Below the pieces are notes generated by a model. That model had not been told where the DNA came from, searched no databases, and was given only the letters and a program-made list of their open reading frames with translations. Shown one piece after another: positions 1 through 11,148 of a stretch of DNA of 64,000 nt (within the stretch, counting starts at the first letter, position 1; every line of letters begins with the position of its first letter). The stretch is from Caprella mutica (lineage: Eukaryota > Arthropoda > Malacostraca > Amphipoda > Caprellidae). The stretch covers positions 310,001 to 374,000 of the forward strand of contig CANNZV010000336.1 of assembly GCA_947561585.1 (NCBI GenBank), given 5' to 3'. Both the position numbers and the translations under genes were made by a program.

Positions 1-347
1 ATTATTCTCTGAAGTAAACACGCCTAGACATTTTTTGAAGGTATAGAAATACCGAAGTGTTTTTGGAAATACTATAAAAAATTTTTAAGTTATTTGAATA
101 TGAAAGAGGCACACGTGTGCGATCAGTAATTTTTCTAATAATATTAAATGAAATTAATGGACAGAAAACCCCATTTTATTGAGTTATCGGACACATAAAC
201 TATTTATTTATGGATCCCGGACAGTGGAGACATAACCTATACAGGTAACCGGACACTTGTGCAATATTTGTTTTGATTAATCGGACAATGATTTCACCTA
301 TAATAAACTATGATGAAAATATAGAACTGCTGTATTCAATTTGAATT

Positions 348-741
348 CAGTAGAACTCCTCTATAGTGAACTTAAACTAGTTTACTCACCTATAGAGGAT
401 ATGACTCATATGAGAGATGAAAGAAAATAGCCCTTTTCATCGCAGATTAAACAAAATATTTCCTTTCTTTTTGAAATAAATTAATTATGCACGGTTTTTC
501 ATTTCTCAGAACTCTAAAAATCAGGATGGTTCACTACTCATGACTTCATTATAGGGGAGTTGCACTGGTATAACGGCATTTTCATGAAATATAACTAATT
601 TACTATATAGAGATTCATGGAAAACTTATACTAGTCATATGTGACAGATTAAACTAAATATGTTCACTTTACAGGATTCTACTATATTCAGGATGCGGTT
701 CACTATACAGGAATTCAGTATAGAGGAGTCCTAATTTACTG
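348..741. mobile_element. Tigger/pogo-type MITE with inverted ends
   Basis: The left end reads cagtagaactcctctatag. The right end, read in reverse, gives cagtaaattaggactcctc followed by tatactgaattcctg. The CAGTA...CCTCTATA pattern is that of Tigger/pogo terminal repeats. It is non-coding. It lies in the 3' flank of the pogo-like transposase gene. The TA target duplication is clear only at the right. Confidence 0.5.
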
Positions 742-991
742 TATATATATATATCCAACGTTATAATTAATTACATTTTCTAAAGTTAAATTAAAACAAC
801 AGTATTGGTTTCATTGGTTTATTACAATAAAATAAATCTAGAGAGGAGAATAATATATTGATGATACATAACTTATCTATCCCTTTTTATTAGAAAACTC
901 ATAAAATTCATATATATACCTAGATAACTTCATTAAATATCGTGGATAACATATCTATAGCTAAATCCTAGTCTAAATCACTATTCAATGG

Positions 992-3900
992 TTAATCTGT
1001 ATTTTTACGCTTTTTCTGCGAGTGTTTGGTACTTTTATCACACATTTTACATATAAAATTGAAGTTTTGAATCTCCTCTTCTGTCATTATTTCCACATCG
1101 CCAGTTAAACAGCTTCTGTGGAACCAACAAGCGCATTTATTGCATCCAATCCATTTTCGACCTTCATGCCAGTCCTCATCACCTAAACATCCTTGGCATG
1201 TGTTTTCGTAAGACTCCATGTCTATCTCCTCATCAGTAGAAGCAAGGTTTAGATTTCATTTTTCGTTTTCTGCTAGCTTTTTCCACTTTTTCTTGTTTCT
1301 TTTTCTCCCTCTCTTCTTTCCGTTTCTGTTTGTCTTTCGTTTCTTGCTCCCTCTTTTCTTGTTTGGCTTTCATCAAGGTATAATACTTTTCCCAGAAATA
1401 GCAGCTGGCACTTTAGCTTTGAATGAAATAGATTTTTTCTAAGGATTAAATTATCGGATAGTTTTAAGTAATCCTTAAAAAGAGGACAAATCATTGAAAT
1501 CAACATTATTGGACGACAATTGTGATGACAAAGTTGCAGAAGGTTTAATTACAGGAGAAACGAATGGTTTAGAAAGTCCAATTCTTACCAGTAAAACCAA
1601 AAGATTTACTTCTTGGTTTTGTTTGTACGAATCCAGCAACTGGAGTAGCAAATGAAGGTCCAAATTTTTGCTAAGGTCCAGCTACTGACAATACAGATGA
1701 TTTGTCATATATTAAAGGACGGGATGATCTGGCGAAAAGTGTGGAAACATTGGACTTGGCAGAATAAGAAGAAGCAGTCAATGTGACAGCAGTCGATGTA
1801 GCAGTTGTTAGGGAAATAGAGGATATGGCAGTCACTGGCGAAACAAACAGTTTTTTAATTCTAGATGAATCAGATGATCGATTATCTAATAGTTGTGTAG
1901 AAGATTTATCACCTACAGTCAAAGAAGAGCAAGGTATGTTCAACAGTAAATCATCTAAACATTGGGATACTTCAAAAACAGAAGATACTGGTACGGAAAT
2001 AACCGGAGGACCTGATGACATTTCATAAGATCTGGACACAACAACTGTATTAATTGAAGCATCACACACTTTCGGGACATTTACATTTGGTGAATCATTT
2101 TCGGTTAGTATGGAATCGCATGTATCTTCATGCCCATGATTAGTTGCAGAAGATGAGTCGGAATCATATAATAAATCAATGTTTGTACGTTCCTCTTCAA
2201 CCAAACTTCTATTCTGGTATTCGACAGTTTCAGTCAGGGAATTTTCTACCTCTCTGCTAACTTCACTACTGTTGAATAAGTCTTTTACGGATTTGTATAT
2301 CCGCCAAAGTTTTCCGAAACTTGTTTCATCTAATAAATCATAACCTTCTTCATCACGCTTCTCAAACAGCTCTTTCTCCTCTAGTGAAATAACATTTTCA
2401 ATCTTTATCAAACAACGTCCAATTCCAAGTTTCTCTTTCTGATGCAACTATTCCTTATTATTTGATGGTTCCATCTGCTAACACTTTCAATGTCAATTAA
2501 TTTTCTGTAACCCACACTATTAGGATTGAATGGAAGCAAGCCAGTGTTCTTAAAACCTACAACAGCATTGCTTCTCATAGTTGAAGATTTCCAGGCTTTG
2601 ACGAACACAGGAAAAAAAGGATTTTTTGTCATTGGAACGCGATGCACATGAATTAAATAGTTAGAAGGATACTCGCACTTGAAAATGGTGCGAAAGTGTG
2701 ACGTCACGCGCGCCATTCATGACGTCACCTGGTATACAGATACTCACATCGCAACTATTTGGTTATAGATCTTCATGAAATAACTTTTGATTACTGGGTC
2801 AAATATATAATTAAATACATCTCAAATGTTAATATATAATTATATATATACCTAATACTGAAATCATTTAATTTAGCTCAGATGATATTCAATAATGATT
2901 GGATTTGTGTCGACTACGATCGATTGTGTATTCTCCAACAATGATTGAAATTGAAGAACTATAGAGAGTCAATTCTAATATAAAAATGTAGACGAATTAA
3001 CTTTTTATCACAATAAAATCGATATGGTGAAATATACATAATTAATATTTGTCGGCGGATTTCTTCAATTAAGGAATGAATGAAAATCACAGATCACTAA
3101 CTTTATATTGTTGTTCATAATATATACAAATTAACAAAATGAATAAAAAAAAGAACTGTATAGAATAAAGTAGCTAATAGCTGTATTCTGAAAACTAGTA
3201 TTAAGATACAGAAAAGCTAGTATTGATCTACAGACTCAGTAAACAATACAAGAACCTTGAAATCGTATTCCAATTGACGTCACTTTCTTTTTCTTTGACG
3301 GTATTTCTGTCGAGTGCGAGTATCCTTCTAACTATTTAATTCATGGCGATGCAGTTCCTTGAATTCATCAATGCTCTTGTTCCAACACTTTTTTATGGGA
3401 CCGAAAACAGCGACATCTAATGGTTGAAGAATATGGCTACTATGTGGTGGAAAACAGTACAAGATTATTCCGTGGTCACGACAAAATTCAGATACAGTCA
3501 AATTGATGTGGGTGCTATGACCATCCATAAACACCACAATTGGAAAAGTAACATCATTCCGAATAGTTGAATAAAATAGCCTAGAAATCCATGTGAAGAA
3601 GTTAGTCGCTGTCATCCATCCATTCGGGCTATAGGCAACATCAAAATTCGACTCAACAACACCACTGAAATTATAACTTTGGTTGCCGTTTTCCCGGAAA
3701 GATAACAAATGGATTAGAGAAGGTACCAGCTCCTGACACACAAGAGAGGGCTGTAATTTGATCTTTTGTCTCAGGTGTTATTCTATACACGTTTTTCTTC
3801 CTTTTTCTGTATTAACTTTCATCCTCTCGTTGGTGCCTTGTAAGGGAAATCCACTTTCATCTAAATTGAAGACTCGATTGGCATTATTTACCGTGAAAAA

Positions 3901-4346
3901 TTCATCAGCTTTTAGGTTATGCTCCTCTTCAAGAAATGTTTCTAAGTTCTTGAACCATTGACGAATACAATCTTCCGATAACATTGCCCTCTGAGATCCT
4001 AAATTTTCTGGAGTTCGTGCAGAAAACTTAGTGTGTCTTTTTATAAATCCATAGACCCAACACAAACTAGGTTTATTGTCGATGAATTTTTTAACCATTT
4101 TTTTCGGTCTCATCTAGTATCTCTTTAACAATCAACGGAATTCTGTTCCTCACAATGCCATTTCCAATATCAGCCATACTTGTCATCCACTTTAGCAATC
4201 GGGACTCCTGTTCATCTGAGAGGTACGTCGATGGCCCAGGTTTGAGTGCTGAGAGGGACGTTTTCTCATTAATTTTGTCATCGTTATCATTTCTCTTTTG
4301 ATTATTTACATCGTTATTACGATGCAGTTCAATATGACGAGTACCT
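992..4346 (-). pseudogene. pogo-like DDE transposase with C-terminal PHD finger, broken
   Basis: Reading from high to low coordinates. An exon opens after an ag at about 4347 and encodes a helix-turn-helix DNA-binding region (RLLKWMTSMADIGNG, IPLIVKEILDE). A frameshift near 4100 follows, then the second half of the DNA-binding domain (VYGFIKRHTKFSARTPENLG). The DDE_1 catalytic domain has all three acidic residues visible: LDESGF near 3860, VVFMDGHSTH near 3530 and LQPLDVAVFGP near 3410. The domain is cut at 3346 by a 699-bp insertion and resumes below 2646 (PFFPVFVKAWKSS, GFKNTGLLPFNPN). Another frameshift near 2420 leads into a long serine- and acid-rich linker (2447-1671), more frame breaks, and a C4HC3 PHD finger (1213-1030: CQGC, CNKC, FHRSC, CKMC). 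Several disruptions make it non-functional as it stands. Domain order fits the animal pogo/Tigger family; the added PHD finger is less usual. Confidence 0.8.
2647..3345. mobile_element. 699-bp non-autonomous hAT-like element inserted in the pogo transposase
   Basis: It has perfect 33-bp terminal inverted repeats: 2647-2679 begins catgaattaaatagttagaa and 3313-3345 is its reverse complement. It is flanked by an exact 8-bp duplication gcgatgca (2639-2646 and 3346-3353). No coding frame is seen inside. An 8-bp duplication fits hAT or P-type transposases; the terminal bases do not decide between them. The transposase reading frame stops at one edge and resumes at the other, so the insertion came after the pogo gene was in place. 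Confidence 0.85.
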
Positions 4347-4714
4347 AGTTAAAAATTTGAATTAGAACATCGAAAAAAATCAATTTTATCAAAGACAAAA
4401 ATAACACTTGCAAAATTAATAATGACCTGTTTTGAGGAACAAAGTTTTACAAGTTAATTTTTAATGTGTAACAAGGATTTACTTACTTTTAGGCCCCTAT
4501 CACACGAGTCACTGAGTGACTGTCACTGGTGACGGTCACCAGTTGCCTCGTGTGAAAGACTCGGCAACTAGTGACCGTCACTGCAAACAACCATGCTAGA
4601 AAATACTCAATCTAAAGAATTCCTTCATCATTTGAGGAGTTACTTCTATTGGCTTTACTGCTCAAGAAGGGAGAGACGCACTCGAAAAAAAATAGCAAAC
4701 GCGTGAGATGTTAA

Positions 4715-5305
4715 AGGTCCTCTCCAGGCTCCGGGAAAAAAATGAGTTTATAACATAATATTATAGAACTAAGGTCTAGGATCATTATTCTGCAAACCGC
4801 ATACAATTCGGTTCAGTATATATTTTATAATTTGTTTTTAAAGTTTTCTAATACTCTGTGAGCAACAATTGAGCAAATCACTAATCTGATGCTCAAGAAG
4901 AAGATTGTACACTCTTTGTTTTGATTACAAATTTGAATTTTATAAACAAACCATGCGTTTTCGGCCATTATTTTAGATATTAATTGTTTCCTAAAGTATA
5001 TAAACGTTTCTATTATAATTTTATTCAATTTTATACCTCTACACGAATATTAAATGGATTTATTAAACCTAATACCTAGTTGACAATCAAAACGAATGGT
5101 GTACATTCTATTTCTTCAGGCAGAAAATTTCTTAAATTAGTAAGTTGGAAGTAAAATAGGTTTTGTAGAGTTTTGATTATAAAAATCTTTAAAAGCATAT
5201 AAAATTAAAAATATGCTACCAATTTCGATGCGGTTTGCAGTAAAATGATAAGAAACATTAGCCTCGTTAAATAAAGCAATAAAAATATTTGCTTGGAGGG
5301 GACCT
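4715..5305. mobile_element. TTAA-target (piggyBac-like) non-autonomous element
   Basis: The ends aggtcctctcca and tggaggggacct are inverted repeats, flanked on both sides by TTAA (4711-4714 and 5306-5309). An inner pair, ctgcaaaccgcat near 4792 and atgcggtttgcag near 5229, is also inverted. It is AT-rich and non-coding. The TTAA target points to a piggyBac-type transposase supplied in trans. Confidence 0.65.
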
Positions 5306-5312
5306 TTAACAT

Positions 5313-5541
5313 TAGAGATGGGACGATACCGAAATTTTCACAATACCGATACCCAGATTTTGACAGATGTCAATACTTACTAAATATTGTTATCGCTAAT
5401 TTATAGTTACTATTAGAATAGATATTGTTTAAACAAATTATATTCAAGAAATTTAAAGTACTATTGGTATCGATACTTTTTTACCAACACCGATATGAGA
5501 AAAATTACCGATACCAATTCCGATACTTCGACTCATCTCCA
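5313..5541. mobile_element. hAT-like MITE
   Basis: The ends tagagatgggacgatacc and, read in reverse, tggagatgagtcgaagtatc are imperfect inverted repeats. An 8-bp duplication tttaacat flanks the element (5305-5312 and 5542-5549). The interior is rich in ccgatac motifs. The duplication contains the TTAA that closes the preceding element, so this MITE landed exactly on that junction. Confidence 0.6.
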
Positions 5542-5963
5542 TTTAACATAAAGAATTGAAAAATATTTACATCATACATTTTAAAATAGTTTATGTAGCT
5601 ATGGGCTGATAATTTTGAATTCTAAAATTTCTTCCAAACCACAACTAAAGAGGAAAATTATTTGAATACTGCAGGCAGCGGGCTTAGCTCACAAAAAGTT
5701 GCGTCACTGAGTGACTTCGTATGAAAGCTACTATTAATATTGTACCCCACAGTCGGTGACGGCAACTTTCAGGCTCTTTTGCACACTCTGAGTGTTGAAA
5801 CAACGGGCAAACGCGCAGTGGAGGGGCAAACCAGCGGGCAACTTGAGGCTCACTTCAACATTCACCTTGGCCATTCTTTTCGACACTCGAGTGACACTCA
5901 CTGTGGCTCAGTCAGTCCATTGATGCACCCGGGGGAGGTTGTAAACATTGAAGGTCCTGCAAA

Positions 5964-6105
5964 ATGGCTGACAACGAGTAGAGCTGCTGTTGAACAGCTA
6001 ATTGAGTTATATAGGACTCACGAATGCCTTTGGAAATCATCAATTAAAGCATATAAAAGTAGAAATTTAAGAGAAAGAGCAATAATGACGTTAAACAACA
6101 TATAA
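5964..6105 (+). pseudogene. MADF-domain fragment
   Basis: In one frame from about 5985 the translation reads QLIELYRTHECLWKSS, then KAYKSRNLRERA. This is the start of a MADF (Myb/SANT-like) DNA-binding domain: the L-I-x-L-Y, C-L-W and Y-K-x-R-N positions are the typical ones. An ATG at 5964 followed by gctgacaacgag lies one frame off, so the start is frameshifted. The frame ends at 6105 before the rest of the domain. It is inside the PIF/Harbinger element and is best read as the remains of that element's second gene. Confidence 0.55.
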
Positions 6106-6238
6106 TATTATCTCTCCCTATAATAAAGAGCATTGTGTTTTTATATATAAATACATGACGCTCAAGAATTTTTTCCGAAAACTCAAAAATTTTCCAAAAC
6201 TTATTTTTCCGAAAATTCATCAAATTCAATTTCCATTA

Positions 6239-6269
6239 AAAAACCATCATTTTTAACGGGATAGTACAC
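6239..6269 (+). repeat. possible Helitron 3'-end fragment
   Basis: The sequence ttttaacgggatagtacactag followed by t resembles the 3' terminus of the Helitrons at 47694-48261 (aacgggaaagtacactag-T). The hairpin partner is poorly preserved here. No 5' end was found. Confidence 0.35.
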
Positions 6270-6724
6270 TAGTTATTGATATTAGGTTGAGATGGAGAAT
6301 AAGTAAAAAATGAAATTCAAACTATACGGAACCATGCAGCACCGCAGGGAGCGTAATAAAGTCAACGAATCGAAAAAATCTGATAAAATTTATGAAACAT
6401 ATGAAATTTATGTATCATCGTTTTATTGCTATAAATTGCTTCATTTCATGTTACACTTCTCGCCATCGAATCTGAATATCAACTATGAACCCTAGCACCC
6501 TTGCTAGCACCGTCTCAATCTGCCCGCCAAACGCTTTTCAAATGTGAACAGTCAAGACTCTTCTAGAGCATGCACTTGCCCGTTGCCTGTGAATGTGAGC
6601 TTCCAATGTGAGTGTCAATGTAAACGGGGCTTTACGCGTCACTGCAAAATTCAGTTGCACAACCGGGCAACCGAAGTGACATCGTTTGAAAGGCTTTGTC
6701 ACTTTTTCGGGTATATGCATAGTA

Positions 6725-7060
6725 TGTTGAAATTCTAGTTAAATGTATTACACACTCGTTATATATTTAATATTAACTTCCTGTTAGACTAGCTCAGCTA
6801 TATTAAATTACCTATTGTTTCAATAACCATGTATTACTTTTAATGAGAAACGGACATAAGGTCTAAAGTCGATCACACTTCCGTCGAGGGTTAAATACCC
6901 TGTCTTGTAGTTTCTGAAATCAGTCTGTCTTGAACATTACTCAGTGAGAGATGAGTTCCACTCATCTCTCCATAGACTTCTAATTGTATAACATATTTAC
7001 TCTTTAAATAAACTCTATGTCTTAACGTTGTTAACCCACTGATTTAACCTAATTCTAACA
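6725..7060 (+). repeat. left LTR of the copia element
   Basis: 336 bp, starting TG and ending CA. The promoter and polyadenylation signals of the element would lie here; ctttaaataaactctatg near 7002-7019 contains an AATAAA. Confidence 0.9.
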
Positions 7061-7078
7061 GGTTATGGGCCCAGTGAA
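7061..7078 (+). promoter_or_regulatory. copia primer-binding site
   Basis: The sequence ggttatgggcccagtgaa starts directly after the LTR. Copia-group elements use a half-molecule of initiator tRNA-Met whose internal sequence pairs with a site of this kind. Confidence 0.75.
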
Positions 7079-7430
7079 CGATAAGAGTTTATAAATCAAA
7101 TTATGTTTAAACAAATTAGAAGTTTATAATAGTAATAAAAACGAAGTGCTGTGAAAAAAAAGTGTTAACCTATATGAAACATATCACTCAAAACGCTTGC
7201 GTAAGCATATCGTATTCAAGCGCTAATGAGGTCAATTATAATGATTGCTCTAGCGAAAAATGCACTTGTGTTATAATATAATGATTTAGTATTTTTGCGG
7301 AAGAGGTGTCAAGAGAGGTCACAAATTACCTTTAAATCTGTGACCTTATCCTTTGGTAAACAGTCTTTCAACAAAAGGTTCTTGCGAACTAAGACCTGTT
7401 TTACTGTTCCAATTAAATATTAATAATTAT

Positions 7431-8431
7431 ATTCAGTGAAGTTATTCTTATGAATTAGAATAATTATAAAACATCAAACTCAGTTAAACAGTAAATCAAT
7501 TTAACGGCTGTGGTTGTTTATTTTTGTTAAAGTATTGAATGATAGTAAATACTTATATTCAGTGCAGTTATTCTTATGAATTAGAATAATTTTAAAACAT
7601 CAATTCAGTTAAACAGTAAATCAATTTAACGGCTGTGGTTGTTTATTTTTGTTAAAGTATTGAATGATAGTAAATACTTATATTCAGTGCAGTTATTCTT
7701 ATGAATTAGAATAATGTTAAAACATCAATTCAGTTAAACAGTAAATCAAGTTAACTGCTTTGGTTGTTTATGATTGTTAAAGTATTGAATGATAGTAAAT
7801 ACTTATATTCAGTGCAGTTATTCTTATGAATTAGAATAATGTTAAAACATCAATTCAGTTAAACAGTAAATCAAGTTAACTGCTTTGGTTGTTTATGTTT
7901 GTTAAAGTATTGAATGATAGTAAATACTTATATTCAGTGCAGTTATTCTTATGAATTAGAATAATGTTAAAACATCAATTCAGTTAAACAGTAAATCAAG
8001 TTAACTGCTTTGGTTGTTTATTTTTGTTAAAGTATTGAATGATAGTAAATACTTATATTCAGTGCAGTTATTCTTATGAATTAGAATAATGTTAAAACAT
8101 CAATTCAGTTAAACAGTAAATCAAGTTAACTGCTTTGGTTGTTTATTTTTGTTAAAGTATTGAATGATAGTAAATACTTATATTCAGTGCAGTTATTCTT
8201 ATGAATTAGAATAATGTTAAAACATCAATTCAGTTAAACAGTAAATCAAGTTAACTGCTTTGGTTGTTTATTTTTGTTAAAGTATTGAATGATAGTAAAT
8301 ACTTATATTCAGTGCACTTATTCTTATGAATTAGAATAATGTTAAAACATCAATTCAGTTAAACAGTAAATCAATTTAACTGCTTTGGTTGTTTATGTTT
8401 GTTAAAGTATTGAATGATAGTAAATACTTTC
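7431..8431 (+). repeat. 125-bp tandem array in the copia leader, about 8 copies
   Basis: Units begin attcagtgcagttattctta at 7557, 7682, 7807, 7932, 8057, 8182 and 8307 (the first, variant, at 7431), a steady period of 125 bp. The sequence flanking the first copy (ttcaacaaaaggttcttgcg, 7367) recurs after the last (8429), followed by one more partial unit to about 8575. The array occupies the untranslated leader before gag. 7079-7430 shows nothing else. Confidence 0.9.
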
Positions 8432-8570
8432 AACAAAAGGCTCTTGCGAACTAAGAATTCTGTTTTTGTTTCAATTGAATATTAATAATTATATTCAGTT
8501 ATTCTTATGAATTAGAATAATGTTAAAACATCAATTCAGTTAAACAGTAAATCAAGTTTAACTGGTTTGG

Positions 8571-8870
8571 TTGTTTCAAGAAACATTTCAGAAAAACACG
8601 TGGGCTAACAAATTTCGTTTGAAGAAAAAGCTCTACAATCTAAAATTGAAGTCTCCTGATCTACTCGACTTTCATTTGAAGGAACTAACTGAAGTTTTTC
8701 AAGAGCTTGCCTTGTTAAATCAAGTGATCAGTGAAGAGGATAAAGTGATTTGTCTTCTGTCATCACTGCCAGGGCCGTTTGAAGTGCTTGTCACTGCACT
8801 TGAAGCTCAGACAGACATCCCTAACTGGATTACCGTAGCTGACACACTCCGGAGTGAAGCTGAAAAGTTG
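8571..8870 (+). pseudogene. copia Gag fragment (UBN2-type), no start codon
   Basis: The open frame reads KKKLYNLKLK, LKELTEVFQELALLNQ, ISEEDKVICLLSSLPG, FEVLVTALEAQ and DTLRSEAEKLS. This is the central part of copia-type Gag, in which a helical domain ends in the S-L-P and L-V-T-A-L-E motifs. The frame opens with TTG inside the last repeat unit and has no ATG, so the N-terminal part has been replaced by the 125-bp array. The nucleocapsid zinc knuckle and all of pol are missing downstream. Gag would package the element RNA in virus-like particles; this fragment is unlikely to do so. Confidence 0.75.
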
Positions 8871-9206
8871 AGTATTCTTCTCAAACTAACAACTACTCAT
8901 CCCAGAGCTACCCCAATCTGGATACACCCAGCAAGGAGGAGGATACGGCACTTGAAACAGTGGGGGGTACTATGGACAGCAGCAGAATTACTATGCACAG
9001 CAGCAACAGACACCGCTAACCCAAATCTCTTACGGCAACTGGGGACAACAGGCACCGGGCGGTTGGAATGCCGCAACCACTGGACAAGCTGCCGGTACTT
9101 GGAGTGGCTATGGACAACAAACCGGACAAACGCCCCAGCAAAGCTGAAGCAACTCCACGCAGGGTGGTGGCTATGGGAACTACAACTACAAGAAGTAAAA
9201 TAAGTA
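8871..9206 (+). pseudogene. Q/G/Y-rich coding segment, possibly captured host sequence
   Basis: The Gag frame runs on here into unrelated sequence. Another frame reads as a low-complexity Q/G/Y/N/W-rich tail: QSGYTQQGGGYGT, SGGYYGQQQNYYAQQQQ, ISYGNWGQQAPGGWNAA, TWSGYGQQTGQTPQQS, then TQGGGYGNYNYKK and a stop at about 9200. It has two in-frame stops along the way. Such tails are typical of hnRNP-type RNA-binding proteins, not of copia Gag. An A/T-rich stretch with AATAAATAA (about 9320) follows, like a 3' UTR. I read it as a captured piece of a host mRNA; the parent gene is not identified. Confidence 0.45.
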
Positions 9207-10046
9207 AAGACTTGTTTGTTTGTAAATAGCTACACAAGAAAGTGGTAGTGTTAAGTTGCTAAAATGACTTAGTTTAACTGACATTTAACTTACGCCATAT
9301 TGTAGTTCTATTCACAGTAAATAAATAACCTGATGTTAGTCTAGTGGTAGGTTTAGTTAACTTTCGCCTCTACGGTTCTTGCACCGGTGTACAACTTGCT
9401 TCAGCATTTGTGAAGTGAATTCTCAAATTAATTGAAATTAGTCTTTTGGATAGTAGTTAGATAGAATTTTTATTGCTTTTTAATGATCAGCAGATAATCT
9501 TTGAATCGTAACAAAAACTACCGACACAGCATTTAATTATTATGTTAATTGATGACTCAGCATGTTTACTTAATAGAAGTACGCGGTCTATTAGGTGAGC
9601 ATATGAATTGAATACAGATGAATTGATATTCATACTGTGAATATTTGTGAATATTTAGAAGTGAATATTTAGAAATAAATATTTCTTCATTTTGAAATAC
9701 TAATTAGATTTTGATGATTAGAAAATTTTAAAGTCAAAATAAATTAGGAATTTGCAGGAATGAAATATTTTTAAATTAATATACATAAATGAAATGGTTA
9801 TATTTATAACTAATTTGCAGTAAAATATTAAACGATCTTTCAATTTTTCTGAAGAAAGAATTTAATAGTAAATTTTATTCAATAAAATAATTAAAAAATA
9901 GAAATTCTATTTTTTAACGGAAGGATGTTAATTTTAATTGCATGATTATTAAGCAATGTTAATTTTTACAAGTTAAATTGAAATAAAATAAGCAAGAATG
10001 TCACAATATGTTAAGTTCAGTTTTGATGTGTATTCATACTATTTTT

Positions 10047-10567
10047 ATGTTATATGTAAATTTGAAATAGTTTATACACATAGTATATTTTCTTTTTGGA
10101 TTTCTGAAGACTCTATTTTATATCGACATTCAGAAATAAAAAGAGGGGAAGAAAGGAATTATTTGAAATCGAATTAAACCAGTAATAAATGTTTAAAATT
10201 CTTGCAGTTATAGGTTTGATTTTTAATGTTATATGTAAGTTTGAAATATTTTATATACATAGTATATTTTCTTTTTGGATTTCTGAAGACTCTATTTTAT
10301 ATCGACATTCAGAAATAAAAAGAGGGGAAGTAAGGAATTATTTGAAATAGAATTAAACCATTAATAAATGTTTAAAATTCTTGCAGTTATAGGTTTGATT
10401 TTTTATGTTATATGTAAGTTTGAAATATTTTATATACATAGTATATTTTCTTTTTGGATTTCTGAAGACTCTATTTTATATCGACATTCAGAAATAAAAA
10501 GAGGGGAAGAAAGGAATTATTTGAAATAGAATTAAACCATTAATAAATGTTTAAAATTCTTGCAGTT
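10047..10567 (+). repeat. 179-bp tandem array, about 2.9 copies
   Basis: Units starting atgttatatgta recur at 10047, 10226 and 10405 and share agtatattttctttttggat and aaaaagaggggaagaaagga. It lies in the 3' non-coding part of the copia element. 9330-10046 is AT-rich with no feature seen. Confidence 0.85.
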
Positions 10568-10812
10568 ATGATTGTTCAATTTGAATTTCAGAATTTTTCA
10601 ATTTGAGTTTTAATGTTTTGAATTTTAGGATTGATTAAAATGAGATTTATGTCTTTAAATTTAGAATAATTCATTTCCTATGTAAATTGTTGTTCATTGT
10701 TTTTTTTTTATGGATCGTCTGACATATTCTCTAAATCGTTGCCTATTGATAGATTTACCAAATTTGTTAAATTAATAGGTATGAAAAATATATAATGTCG
10801 TGTGAGGAGGAG

Positions 10813-11148
10813 TGTTGAAATTCTAGTTAAATGTATTACACACTCGTTATATATTTAATATTAACTTCCTGTTAGACTAGCTCAGCTATATTAAATTACC
10901 TATTGTTTCAATAACCATGTATTACTTTTAATGAGAAACGGACATAAGGTCTAAAGTCGATCACACTTCCGTCGAGGGTTAAATACCCTGTCTTGTAGTT
11001 TCTGAAATCAGTCTGTCTTGAACATTACTCAGTGAGAGATGAGTTCCACTCATCTCTCCATAGACTTCTAATTGTATAACATATTTACTCTTTAAATAAA
11101 CTCTATGTCTTAACGTTGTTAACCCACTGATTTAACCTAATTCTAACA
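10813..11148 (+). repeat. right LTR of the copia element
   Basis: 336 bp and apparently identical to the left LTR. It is preceded by the polypurine tract at 10801-10812. Confidence 0.9.

Larger units (their letters stand above)
6725..11148 (+). mobile_element. Ty1/copia LTR retrotransposon, young but lacking pol
   Basis: Two 336-bp direct repeats (6725-7060 and 10813-11148) begin tgttgaaattctag and end cctaattctaaca, and look identical on inspection. A 5-bp duplication tagta flanks them (6720-6724 and 11149-11153). Just inside the left LTR lies ggttatgggcccagtgaa, the primer site that copia elements match to an internal part of initiator tRNA-Met. A purine-rich tract tgtgaggaggag (10801-10812) precedes the right LTR. 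Inside are a 125-bp array, part of gag, a Q/G/Y-rich segment and a 179-bp array. Protease, integrase and reverse transcriptase are absent, so it can only have moved with help in trans. Confidence 0.9.

Noticed and set aside
1783..2028. Plus-strand frame of 81 codons
   Set aside because: It lies opposite the linker of the pogo-like transposase and has no features of its own.
5740..5963. Upstream part of the 121-codon frame that ends in the MADF fragment
   Set aside because: Only the last third resembles a protein domain. The first part lies in transposon end-like sequence (acttgaggctcacttcaaca) with no recognisable product.
9016..9237. 73-codon minus-strand frame inside the copia element
   Set aside because: It is antisense to the Q/G/Y-rich segment and has no independent support.
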